Assembly: GCA_015350385.1 (NCBI GenBank)
Contig: WNKI01000002.1
Location: 4,644,636 to 4,708,635 of the forward strand
DNA: 64,000 nt
Direction of reading: 5' to 3'
Source: Aculops lycopersici
Lineage: Eukaryota > Arthropoda > Arachnida > Trombidiformes > Eriophyidae
Positions 53,488 to 63,500 of this stretch are shown here, piece after piece. The position numbers and the translations under genes are program-made. The number at the start of each line of letters is the position of its first letter. Position 1 is the first letter of the stretch. The notes under the pieces were generated by a model. It was not told the DNA's origin. It did not search any database and saw only the letters and a program-made list of their open reading frames with translations.

Positions 53488-53854
53488 ATGATTAAACGTC
53501 ACCAACTATCCCTCTTGGCCTTGGTGGCCGTCTTGTACGTCCACGTTATAGCGGGCGCCAAGGAGTCGACGGAGGATATGGGCACAGTAATCGGTATCGA
53601 TTTGGGTACAACGTATTCATGTGTCGGTGTGTATAAAAATGGACAAGTTGAAATTATTCCCAATGACCAAGGTAACCGTATCACACCCTCAGTTGTGGCT
53701 TTCACCGAGTCAGGCGAACGTTTGATTGGTGATGCTGCAAAGAATCAGCTTACCTCAAATCCAGAGCACACGGTTTTCGACGTCAAGCGTCTAATTGGTC
53801 GTGAATTCGATGATCCAACTGTCCAGCATGATATCAAGTTTTTACCCTACAAGA
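53488..53854 (+). CDS. HSPA5: BiP/GRP78 (HSPA5) exon 1
   Basis: ER-lumenal Hsp70 chaperone. The signal peptide occupies residues 1 to about 23 (QLSLLALVAVLYVHVIAG). Then come phosphate loop 1 of the ATPase domain (GTVIGIDLGTTYSCVGVYK), RITPSVVAF and FDVKRLIGREFDDP. The exon ends one nucleotide into a codon at A|GTAAGT (53854/53855). The 141-bp intron (53855-53995) contains the branch sequence TACTAAC (53961-53967) and ends TTTACAATCACAG. The joined CDS is 1995 nt (664 aa). Confidence 0.97.
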
Positions 53855-53995
53855 GTAAGTATATATATTAACTTGAATATTTGTCTATCAACCGTCTTCT
53901 TGCAAGGATAACCAATCTATTTGAAAGATTGTGACACGTCACTCTAAAGAGTGATCCAAATACTAACCGTTACATCCCCTCCTTTACAATCACAG

Positions 53996-55623
53996 TTATC
54001 AACAAGAACAACAAGCCCTACATTAAGGTCAAGGTTAGTGGCGAGGAGAAGGTTTTCGCTCCAGAGGAAATCAGTGCCATGGTTTTGGGTAAGATGAAGG
54101 AGGTTGCTGAGGCTTATCTCAACAAGAAGGTGACTCATGCTGTTGTTACCGTGCCAGCTTACTTTAACGATGCCCAACGTCAAGCCACCAAGGATGCCGG
54201 TGCAATTGCTGGATTGAACGTGATGCGTATCATCAACGAGCCAACTGCCGCCGCTATTGCTTTCGGTGTCAACAAGAAGAGTTCAGGCGAAAAGAATGTT
54301 ATTGTATACGATCTTGGTGGTGGTACGTTCGATGTGTCACTTCTAACAATTGACCAAGGAGTCTTCGAGGTTGCAGCCACTAGCGGTGACACTCACTTGG
54401 GTGGTGAAGATTTCGATCAAAAGGTCATGGACCATTTCATAAAGTTGTACCAAAAGAAGACCGGCAAAGATGTTAGGAAGGACAACAGAGCTGTGCAAAA
54501 ATTACGTCGTGAGGTTGAGCGTGCCAAGCGTGTCTTGAGTTCCCAGCCATCAACAACCATTGAAATTGACTCATTCTTTGAGGGCGAGGAGTTCTCAGAG
54601 ACACTATCACGTGCTAAATTTGAGGATCTCAACATGGAACTATTTAAGTCAACCCTAAAGCCGGTTAGGAAGGTTCTTGAGGACGCCGGTTTGAAGAAGG
54701 AACAAATCCAAGAGATTGTCTTAGTCGGTGGTTCAACTCGTATTCCAAGAATTAAACAGCTTGTCCGAGACTTCTTCGACGGCAAGGAGCCAACCTCAGG
54801 TATCAACCCAGACGAGGCTGTCGCTTATGGTGCCTCAGTTCAGGCAGGTGTATTAAGTGGACAAGAAACAACCAATGATTTGGTCTTGCTCGATGTCAAC
54901 CCACTGACACTTGGTATTGAAACTGTTGGTGGCGTTATGACAAAACTCATTGGCCGTAACACTGTCATTCCAACTAGAAAATCGGAGATCTTCAGTACTG
55001 CAAGTGACAACCAGCACACAGTCACCATCCAAGTCTACGAGGGTGAGCGTTCTATGACCAAGGACAACCACTTGCTAGGAAAGTTCGACTTGACAGGTAT
55101 TCCACCAGCGCCTCGTGGTGTTCCACAGATTGAGGTTACATTCGAAATTGACGTCAACGGTATCCTCAAGGTTTCGGCCGAGGACAAGGGAACGGGTAGT
55201 AAGCAGAGTATTACCATTACCAATGATCACAATAGGCTCAAACCAGAGGATATTGATCGTATGATTCAGGACGCAGAGAAGTTTGCTGAGGACGACAAGA
55301 AACAGAAGGAACGTGTTGATGCAAAGAACGAGTTGGAATCCTATGCTTACTCACTCAAGGCTCAAGTTTCCGATAAGGACAAGCTAGGCGCTAAGCTAGG
55401 CGAGGATGAAAAGACTAAGATCGAGGAGGCGGCGCAAGATGCAATCAAATGGCTCGAGTCGAACCAGCAAGCTGACGCTAGCGACATGAAGGCAAAGAAG
55501 AAGGAGCTTGAGGGCATAGTTACACCAATCATCACCAAATTGTACAACAAGGAAGGCACAAAACAACCAGGCGACGATTCTTCAAAGGGCGAGAGTACCT
55601 CAGATGAGCACGATGAGCTGTGA
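53996..55623 (+). CDS. HSPA5: BiP/GRP78 (HSPA5) exon 2
   Basis: It continues the ATPase domain (FAPEEISAMVLGKMKEVAEA, INEPTAAAIAFGV, YDLGGGTFDVSLL, IVLVGGSTRIPRIKQLV). The interdomain linker (TNDLVLLDVNPLTLGIETVG), the substrate-binding domain (TVTIQVYEGERSMTKDNHLL) and the helical lid follow. The protein ends in HDEL, an ER-retention signal (vertebrate BiP has KDEL), so this is BiP and not a cytosolic Hsp70. It helps fold and translocate secretory proteins and restrains UPR sensors. AATAAA is at 55645-55650. The gene converges on MFAP1, with only 117 bp between the stops. Confidence 0.98.
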
Positions 55624-55644
55624 ATAGGTTAAATAACAAATGCA

Positions 55645-55650
55645 AATAAA
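55645..55650 (+). promoter_or_regulatory. Polyadenylation signal AATAAA
   Basis: It lies 22 nt after the BiP stop codon. Confidence 0.65.
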
Positions 55651-55740
55651 TAATTATAAATAATATATACACCTACCCTTAAAAGTAATTGTTATATGAT
55701 TGAGGTGGCTTGTCTATAATTTATTATTCGATATCACATG

Positions 55741-56661
55741 TTACCTTCTGGACGATCTAGACTCTAAGGCTAGGGCTCTCTCTTTTCTATCCCTCAAAAC
55801 CCTCTGAATCTCTCTAACTTTCCATTGCTCGTAAGCAATATCCTCGTCTTCATCGTCTGTATTCACTGCGTTCATATCCTTGGTTCCAAAGGTGCCTTTG
55901 CTTTTGAGTTCCCTCTCGGCATCAGCCTTTATATCCTCCTCTAATCTCTTTTCAACTGAAGCTTTAAAAATACCCACCTCTCTAGCTTTATCGAGAGCCT
56001 CTTTGATACTTTCCTCGAGTTTCTCTTTCTCACTATTTTTCTGCTTAGGCACTAAACCTGTCAATTTGAAATCCTTAAGTAAATCGTCGGTTGTATCCCT
56101 TTTCCGACTTAACTCCTGGTCATAAACTTCATTGCGATCATGGAATAAATCTCCAAAAACAGCCTGAGGTCCAATTGGCTCCTCAATTTTCCTGGCTCTT
56201 GCCAAAATGTGACGTTGCCTTATATCCTCCTCGTCTTCGTCTTCATCTATAACTGTTCGAAGTTGTTCAACTCTACCTCCAGACTGAGGCCCACTCGCTA
56301 ATTGTTTGCTAGTGCTTGGCTTAGATTCGATCCTCTTCAAATGTCTGAATCTTGGATCGTCATCATCCTCTTCTTCCAGCGGTAACTCTGGTTTCAAGTC
56401 ACTTTCTTCTTTGATGTTCGGCTTCGTATCCAATACTGGCATAGATTCGTCACTTGTCGAATCGTCTGACTCTTCATTGGACTGATGGCTTTGATGCTCG
56501 TCATATTCATCATCTGTAATATACTCATCATCTTCATCGTCTTTGGCAAAAATCGGCTTCTTACCGGCAACGTAGCGTTCGACTTTTACCCGTTTCATCG
56601 AGCGTTCGCCTTTATTATTTACATACGGCACTGCAGCCGATTTTTGCTTATTGTTTGACAT
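55741..56661 (-). CDS. MFAP1: MFAP1-like spliceosomal protein, C-terminally truncated
   Basis: MFAP1 is a nuclear pre-mRNA splicing factor of the B complex, despite its historical microfibril name. The N terminus (VPYVNNKGERSMKRVKVERY, then VAGKKP) matches the family (VPVRNEKGEISMEKVKVKRY, VSGKRP). Long acidic and charged helical regions follow. Near the C terminus, NTDDEDEDIAYEQWKVREIQ aligns with NTDDENDEEEYEAWKVRELK. The frame then stops after 20 more residues at SRSSRR. Family proteins continue for more than 100 highly conserved residues, including the KYKFLQKYYHRGAFF segment, and human MFAP1 has 439 aa against 306 here. The stop overlaps a donor-like AGAAG|GTAACA, so a further exon is formally possible, but the 117 bp before BiP contain none. 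Confidence 0.82.
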   Translation of the reverse strand: MSNNKQKSAAVPYVNNKGERSMKRVKVERYVAGKKPIFAKDDEDDEYITDDEYDEHQSHQSNEESDDSTSDESMPVLDTKPNIKEESDLKPELPLEEEDDDDPRFRHLKRIESKPSTSKQLASGPQSGGRVEQLRTVIDEDEDEEDIRQRHILARARKIEEPIGPQAVFGDLFHDRNEVYDQELSRKRDTTDDLLKDFKLTGLVPKQKNSEKEKLEESIKEALDKAREVGIFKASVEKRLEEDIKADAERELKSKGTFGTKDMNAVNTDDEDEDIAYEQWKVREIQRVLRDRKERALALESRSSRR

Positions 56662-56817
56662 GGTTAGCCCAAATAGGTATGAAATGAGATCAAGATGATT
56701 TAAATTGATGGGGATTTGAGAGAATAAATGGAAACAATATAACTTCAGTCAGTTGAGCAGTGCAATATTCGAATTATTTGTTTACAAATGCGCTCGCATA
56801 CAAACACGCGTTCAAGT

Positions 56818-57882
56818 TCATCTTTTGACAGCCTTCATTTTCGTCGGTCGCCCTTTATTAGGTGTCCCATTGGTGATTGCTTTCTTCGCATTAGTCAGTT
56901 TGCTTGGTCTTCTAGTTGCTGGACGTGCAAATAGTGGTCCATAGATATAAGGCAAATTTGATATGATGAATATCATCACCAGGATAACAAACACCATGAA
57001 AATCACGGGAAATACCGGTGCGAGAAAGTAATTGAATCCAGTGAATGCATTGAGATATCCCTCTAATGCATGTCCTACCTTGTTTCCCAAGTGAATCATA
57101 GGTTGGAAAACCAATTCAGATGCATAATCTATTGCGTCTTTCGCTATATTTGAGTTTGAATTCGCAGATCCTAGGCGCCGGCAACTCTCGTCTCCATATC
57201 CAAAAAAGCCAAAAATCCTGGCGTAAATTGAAGGATTGCGACAGTGCTCAAAACGAGTCTCATGAATCAATAGCTCATGCTTTTGCATGTAAAACTGAAC
57301 AAAACCAACAAGAGCAAGACTTGATACTATTGATTTCCACGTGCTCATACCGGTTGACCTCCTGAAGCACCAAGCCGACAGGATAACGATTAGTAGAACT
57401 GTCATCAAGTAAGTTATTGGTCCTTTCAGCGAGATCCAAATAGGGAAGCTTGCAAGTGGATTCATGGATAGATTAACGAATAGGTTTGTGTCGCTGTACC
57501 TTCGGATGTTTGAGGCCGAGATAAAATTTGATAATAGAATGTCGACTTTGTTTAAATTATCGCAATTTGTTCGATCGTCTCTTAGATACTTCACTATTGA
57601 TAAATAGTCGTTATATGAGAGGGCGGATTGGTAAATAAATTCTTCGTCCAGTTCGCTTGGTTGTAATGCATTCATTCGACTGAATAGTTTTCTCATGATC
57701 CTCTTTAAGACAATGTCGGCGCCCAATGAGCATGATGTATCCTGAGGTACCGAATCAACGGTTTGTTCGTGCATGAGGCCACTTAACGGTGCAAAGAAAT
57801 CTTGCGTTTGCTCGGTCGGAATGTTAGTTTCAGTAACGAACATATAACCAGGGTCCTCCATCATAGATGACAGAATGAACAT
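56818..57882 (-). CDS. CLCC1: CLCC1-like ER membrane protein
   Basis: CLCC1 (MCLC) is an ER membrane protein associated with anion conductance and ER homeostasis. The pattern YMQKHELLIHETRFEHC, ARIFGFFGYGDESCRRL, PMIHLGNKVGHALEGYLNAF and then a long hydrophobic segment follows the family. Human CLCC1 has [33 protein letters not shown] and PLKHIGKGTGEFIKALM in the same places. Three membrane segments are visible (about 155-175, 185-202, and a long one at about 287-312), with a basic C terminus (RRPSKLTNAKKAITNG). Human CLCC1 has an N-terminal signal peptide and a longer C-terminal tail; neither is present from the ATG at 57882. The ATT repeat just upstream is open but contains no ATG and is closed by an in-frame TGA (57919-57921). 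Confidence 0.8.
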   Translation of the reverse strand: MFILSSMMEDPGYMFVTETNIPTEQTQDFFAPLSGLMHEQTVDSVPQDTSCSLGADIVLKRIMRKLFSRMNALQPSELDEEFIYQSALSYNDYLSIVKYLRDDRTNCDNLNKVDILLSNFISASNIRRYSDTNLFVNLSMNPLASFPIWISLKGPITYLMTVLLIVILSAWCFRRSTGMSTWKSIVSSLALVGFVQFYMQKHELLIHETRFEHCRNPSIYARIFGFFGYGDESCRRLGSANSNSNIAKDAIDYASELVFQPMIHLGNKVGHALEGYLNAFTGFNYFLAPVFPVIFMVFVILVMIFIISNLPYIYGPLFARPATRRPSKLTNAKKAITNGTPNKGRPTKMKAVKR

Positions 57883-58143
57883 CAAAATAATAATAATAAT
57901 AATAATAATAATAGTATTTCAATGATAATAACATTGATTCTAAAAAAAAATATTTCTCAGATCTATTTCAGATCCATTTTTATATTTGTTGAGGCGCCAA
58001 AGACACGCGTGCCCTGGGAATGTACGCGTGCAATTGTTTACACTCTGTTGTGTCGTGAAGTCTGAATTTCAGACCCTGAAACATGGCTCTTGTAACTTAT
58101 TCCTCTAATCTAAACTCTTATTGTTATCATCGTTCAAGACCAA
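57883..58143. promoter_or_regulatory. Short divergent promoter between CLCC1 and GFM2
   Basis: 261 bp separate the two divergent start codons, so the promoters must be shared or overlapping. The segment includes an ATT/AAT trinucleotide repeat (57886-57912) and an A9 run (57942-57950). Confidence 0.6.
57886..57912. repeat. (AAT)9 trinucleotide repeat
   Basis: Nine uninterrupted AAT units lie directly upstream of the CLCC1 start codon. Confidence 0.95.
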
Positions 58144-60504
58144 ATGAATAAACTATCAGATAGATCGGCTCGATTCTTCATTAGATTAAATCCTGGAGCA
58201 CCTGTTAAATATTCCAAGTTATTATGCACGAGTTCCAGGCTAAATGGGCCAACAAGTGCTCAAAGTACAAACAAGAGCAATAGTAGTCAGAGTGATCGAG
58301 GTCTTCTGAGGAATATTGGAATAGTTGCACATATTAATGCAGGCAAGACAACCACGACCGAGAGGATCCTCTATCATTCTGGCTCTACAATTGCAGTCGG
58401 TGATGTGGACAGAGGTAACACTGTCACCGATTATCTGGTGCAAGAACGTGATCGAGGTATCACGATAACATCGGCAGCCGTCTCATATAACTGGAAGAAG
58501 CATCGAGTGAATCTAATCGACACACCTGGACACGTAGACTTTACTATTGAAGTTGAGAGAAGTCTAGCTGTATTAGATGGAGCAGTCACCTTACTCGACG
58601 CATCAGCTGGAGTCGAAGCTCAAACTATAACTGTATGGAATCAAGCTCTTCGTTACAAATTACCCAATGTCATATTCTTGAACAAGTGCGACAAACCTCA
58701 AGCAGACTATACAATGTGTATGAAAGATCTCAAAACAAGTCTAGATATAAAAGCCGCCCTAGTCCAACTACCTGTTCCCGGAAAGATTGGCAAACTTGAG
58801 TCTATCATCGATGTAATCAATCGAAAGCACCTTGTTTGGGTAAATCCAGAGCAGGATAATGGATCAGACTATAAGTCATTCTCTCTACAAGAAGCTAAAA
58901 ATTTAGACAAAAGATATCTCGAACTAGCCGAGGAGAAGCGAGAGATACTAGTCAACTATTTGAGCGACTTGGACGATAATTTGGCAAGCCATGTTTTGGA
59001 GTGTGATAAGATTGGCCAAGTTTCAAGTTATGAAATAACGAATTCCCTTCGTAGAGCAACTCTTGCCTGCAAACTGTCACCAGTTTTGGTAGGTAGTTCA
59101 TTCAAATATCTCGGAGTTCAGCAACTTATGGATTCAATTATAGAATATTTGCCTTCGCCTATCGAGAGGGAAGCACAGATAGCTCGCGAGTTTGGGCTCG
59201 AAAATGACCCCAAATCCAAAGGTGGTTACGCTTTCATATTTAAGATTATGCACGACAAACGACTAGGTCCGCTGACATATTTTAGAGTTTGCAATGGATC
59301 TATCAGCAAGCTACAGCGTTTGAACAGTATGGAGACAGGAGCAAGCGAGCAAATCAAGAAGCTTTACCGAGTATTTGCAGATGAGCTCCGCGAAATTGAT
59401 GAACCGGTTCTCAAGGATGACATTGTTGTTGCTACTGGAATTAGTGAGTCACGAACAGGTGATATAATGACTAATAGGCCAGTCGACATCCAGAAGTATG
59501 ACAGAGATGACGATAATGTCCAACTCCAAACTCCGACTTCCGGTGAGAAAGATCCAAGCGCAATCAAAAATCTGCCATTCAAGTTGTTAGATGGAAGGAT
59601 TGTTGTTCCTCAGATATCGGAGGTAGAGCCAGTGTACTTTTGCTCCATAGAATCACTAAAGGCTTCCGAGCAGTTGAAGCTGGAAAGGGCACTTAATAAT
59701 TTATCTCGCGAGGATCCTTCATTTAGCTTTGAGATTGATGGTGTTGGTATGACAACTATTCGTGGAATGGGCAAGCTGCACCTGGAGATAGTTCGTGATC
59801 GCATTAATACTGAGTATGGAATTGAAGCCTTGTTAGGTCCAATGCAAATATCCTATAGGGAAACAATAGAGGGAAGTGCAACTGAAGAGTTGGAAGTTAA
59901 CCGTTTGATTAATGGTGTTAAAAATAGGCTAACAATCAAACTGCAGATTACATCAAAACCAAAAGCTGGTCCATGGAGCCATAAGATGCTCAGACTGGAT
60001 ACACAAGGCGAAAACTCGCTTAGCATGATGCGCCGTGGCCATCGGAAGGCCATAGAGAACGGCATAACCTCTGCGCTGGCGCATGGACCACTAGCTGGCT
60101 ACCCCATGATTGATTGTGATATATTGCTACTCGACTTTTTGGCTAACGGACGTTGCGGTTTACCTGTGATCTCGGCGTCAGCTTCGCAATGTGTTCAAAA
60201 CGCAGTGGCACGCTGTTCACCCACTCTACTCGAGCCAGTGATGTTACTCGAGGTTGTTGCACCAAAAGAATATAACGGAACAATATTGGCCGACATAACA
60301 TCAACCCGGCGAGGCCAGGTCATTAGTACCAGTGAGCGTTCTAATGGCACTATCGTTCTCCGTGCTACTGCGCCCTTGAGCCTGTTGGCAAATTATTCGG
60401 AGCATTTAAGGATCACCACCTCAGGCAGGGGTAGCTTTTCGATGGAGCTACAGGATTACGTTGCAATGAGCGAGCAGGATAAGCTTGGTGTTCTTAGGAT
60501 TTGA
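58144..60504 (+). CDS. GFM2: Mitochondrial elongation factor G2 / ribosome recycling GTPase
   Basis: Mitochondrial translational GTPase that works with ribosome recycling factor to split post-termination mitoribosomes. The N terminus (RSARFFIRLNPGAPVKYSKL) is basic and amphipathic, as in a mitochondrial presequence. The GTPase motifs are NIGIVAHINAGKTTTTERIL (G1), DRGITITSAAVSY (G2), NLIDTPGHVDFTIEVERSL (G3) and NKCD (G4). Later domains show GYAFIFKIMHDKRLGPLTYF, GMGKLHLEIVRDRI, LGPMQISYRET and SASASQCVQNAV. The choice of GFM2 over GFM1 rests on GDVDRGNTVTDYLVQERDRG and the LALIDTPGH-like switch region. Length is 786 aa (human 779). Oddity: the P-loop Asp (AHIDAGK) is Asn (58336-58338). Single exon. 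Confidence 0.93.
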   Translation: MNKLSDRSARFFIRLNPGAPVKYSKLLCTSSRLNGPTSAQSTNKSNSSQSDRGLLRNIGIVAHINAGKTTTTERILYHSGSTIAVGDVDRGNTVTDYLVQERDRGITITSAAVSYNWKKHRVNLIDTPGHVDFTIEVERSLAVLDGAVTLLDASAGVEAQTITVWNQALRYKLPNVIFLNKCDKPQADYTMCMKDLKTSLDIKAALVQLPVPGKIGKLESIIDVINRKHLVWVNPEQDNGSDYKSFSLQEAKNLDKRYLELAEEKREILVNYLSDLDDNLASHVLECDKIGQVSSYEITNSLRRATLACKLSPVLVGSSFKYLGVQQLMDSIIEYLPSPIEREAQIAREFGLENDPKSKGGYAFIFKIMHDKRLGPLTYFRVCNGSISKLQRLNSMETGASEQIKKLYRVFADELREIDEPVLKDDIVVATGISESRTGDIMTNRPVDIQKYDRDDDNVQLQTPTSGEKDPSAIKNLPFKLLDGRIVVPQISEVEPVYFCSIESLKASEQLKLERALNNLSREDPSFSFEIDGVGMTTIRGMGKLHLEIVRDRINTEYGIEALLGPMQISYRETIEGSATEELEVNRLINGVKNRLTIKLQITSKPKAGPWSHKMLRLDTQGENSLSMMRRGHRKAIENGITSALAHGPLAGYPMIDCDILLLDFLANGRCGLPVISASASQCVQNAVARCSPTLLEPVMLLEVVAPKEYNGTILADITSTRRGQVISTSERSNGTIVLRATAPLSLLANYSEHLRITTSGRGSFSMELQDYVAMSEQDKLGVLRI

Positions 60505-63500
60505 TATCTGCGACTCGGACTAGTTATTGTTTATGTTGTCATTACTGTCGTTTTTGTTACAGTCTCTCCCTTTTGACTCTAAACCAACTAGTGGCAACAA
60601 ATTTCAAGCCAACAATATGTCGCCACTAAAGTTGCAAAAATGAGCGCGAGATTTGCGCTATTACAATTCCAAGTATCACGAGCAATCTTTCCATCTCTCA
60701 TTGGATCCTCGTCATCGCCATCGAAGCAGTTGTCAGCGTTTCTGTTCCTTTGTATGTGTCTATTCGAGTTTATTCTTATTGTTTATAGCCTGCCTCGTAT
60801 CAATTAGACTAACGACTGCTTCTTCGATGAAGTAGCGGTATATGCATGTATATATATATTTATATATATGAGTGTGTTGGTTGATTTGCGTTAATAGCTT
60901 TCGCCCGAATATGGGCATTTGCGCAGGCAACCAGTAGTCTTGACAGTTGTGTCTTACCGAAGAAACAGGGAGAGAGAGAGTCATTATATGCGCGCGGTGA
61001 GATAGAGCGTACTAGTGAGGTCGAGCCGAGTTGGATTCTAGTGCGACACACATCTTAATATCCCAGTCGCAAGTTTTTGCAACTCCCCAGAAGAGAGGGA
61101 GAGTAGGAGGCATTTGCTCGTGGTCTAGCGTTCAATCTCAAGTTTGGAGACGAGAGGAGGAAGAAGAAGAAAGAGAGTGAAACTCGTGATTATAAATAGA
61201 TAGGAAAGTAATCTATTTGTCGACTTATTATTGCCATTGTTATTCCAACTGCAAGCGTATTAACCCCCACTGCTTCCACTATTACTACCTCTACCTCACA
61301 GCCATTGCCATCAGCATTACTTCCTCTGCTGCTACTTCAGCATCCTGCTGACTGTCTCTCCCCCGACGAAGGGAGGCAAAAAGAGACTTATATCTCAATG
61401 GACTCTAGCGTCCACAATATCGGCTCTCTCGTTGATGAAGCTAATAAAGAGGAAAAGGGGTAGGCAAAAAGGGCCGCCCATCGTGACGTGGTAGAGATTT
61501 CATGCACTTGAACTGGAGTTGTCAATGTTACCATTGCTGCGGCGCCAATGCTGCAGGCTGCAGCTACTTCTGCAACCACAGACCCCTCCCCGAGTCTCGA
61601 GGTCTCGGTGGCGTCAATATCGATGTCGATGTAGTTGTCGTCGGCCTGCTTACCATCTATCTATCCGGGTAGTCAGTCAGCCTGTTTCTCTGTCTAAATT
61701 GCAAGCTTTGCGAATGCCAGACGGCACTGGCAAGAAGGAGCGAGACGACTAATCCAGTGGGCGACACTGACGCTTACTAGCTTGCCAACCATTGCAAGCG
61801 ACTAGAGGAGAGGGATGTTAGCGAGGCAGCAGCAAACATTGTGTGTCGAGTTGGTGTCTCCGTGGACTTTGCCGAGGAAACGCCTCAACAATGCGCGGCT
61901 CAAATTTAGAGTAGAAGCCAAGTCGGTTGTATGTATTCAAACTTGGTATGTGCAATCCAAAAGTACACAAGCGAGTGGTTGAAATCAACAAACCGAACCA
62001 AATCAAACCAAAGTCTAGTCACTGTCCTGGCAACTCGTCAGCAGCTCGCCCAACAAAATCAATCCACTCCACTCCAATTTCGTTTCCATTTCCATTTAGA
62101 GTTCCATTTGCGGCCTTTAATCCATCTCGTAGTTCCATGTCGTAACGAGGAGTTGCTCTTACTTCTCTCCTCTTATCCAAGTCGCCCACTCGTTTGCTTA
62201 GTAAGAACCACCACCACCACGACGATCATTGAGCCACTCGTTCATTTGCACGATAGCAACTGCATCAGAAAACGCTAACGAAACTAGAATCTAGCGCCCG
62301 AGTTGCCGCCCAGTTCAATTATTATTGTATCACCGCTAGTGTTGCGCTCCCTGCTTCCGGTTCTATGTACAAAATTTGCGGCCACGAGCAACTAAAGCCG
62401 ACGTCATGGGCAAGAGACTGACAAACAAACAAACGAGATCAACCGTTTGTGGATAGATGGATAAATGAATGAATGACTGAATGACTGAAGCGACGGGTGA
62501 CAAGTGGCGGTGGCGCCCACCATCACGATTCATTCATAATCATTTTTGCCACCACACTGCCGACGGGGTTTTCTGATGTAACCAACTGCACGTCGGTCAC
62601 GGCAATAACACGACAACCACTTGATGATGGCATCTCTTTATTACCAGCACTCTCGCCTGTAGTTTTAGTGCTTGTTGCTGTTGTTATGTGGCGGCCACAT
62701 GGTAATTGGCCCGAGAATAGTGGGGTTGAGCTGACTGAGCAACTGCAGCTCATCTCAATAATTGCGTCACTCTCGGTTCAAACTGCCTGGAAAGATACGC
62801 AGGATTCCCATTGCAGGACTGCAGATTTTTGTAGCAGGAGATCTATCTGCGGCCGATAAGAGTAACGAAATTATTTAGACTTGCTGTGGTTCGATCGCTC
62901 GCATCATTAGTGTGATTGTGCTGGTGTCAGTGTATGTGTCAGAGATAGAGAGAGAGAGAGAGCACAAACCTTTGCTCCTTTTATTCCATTCGGAATTCTC
63001 TCTCTTTGGTTGGATCAGCCTGTCGCCAGGAAATAATTAGCTTGTCGCTCGATGTTGCAAAGTTTTTACTTGCTTTCAGTTGTTACTTTGTGCCTAGTTC
63101 AGTTCAGTTCAGTTCAGTTTATATTAGCTCAGCTAAGCCTCGCTAGCTGCCAACTCGGCTGAGGTTATGTTAGTTTAGCCGGAGCAAAGGAAAACGAGAA
63201 AGGTGTCGCGTCTAGCTATTCTTTTCGCCTTTTGTGGCTCAGTACGAGAGCAAAGCAGAACAGAACAGAAAGTTGGCGCAAAGAGAAATCGGCAACAACA
63301 ATTCCAACCACAAAGACACTCAACTTGACGGGCCATTGAAAGGGTTTATGGAATAACCAAGACAAAAGTACATAAAACAACAAACTGTTGTTGTCGTAGT
63401 CGTCGTTTATGTTGCATTGACGGTGGCAGTTGTAGTTGTGATTTTTGTTTTAGTTTTAGCTTCAGTTTTAGCTGTTAGCAAGAGGCAGCTGTGAGTTCAG

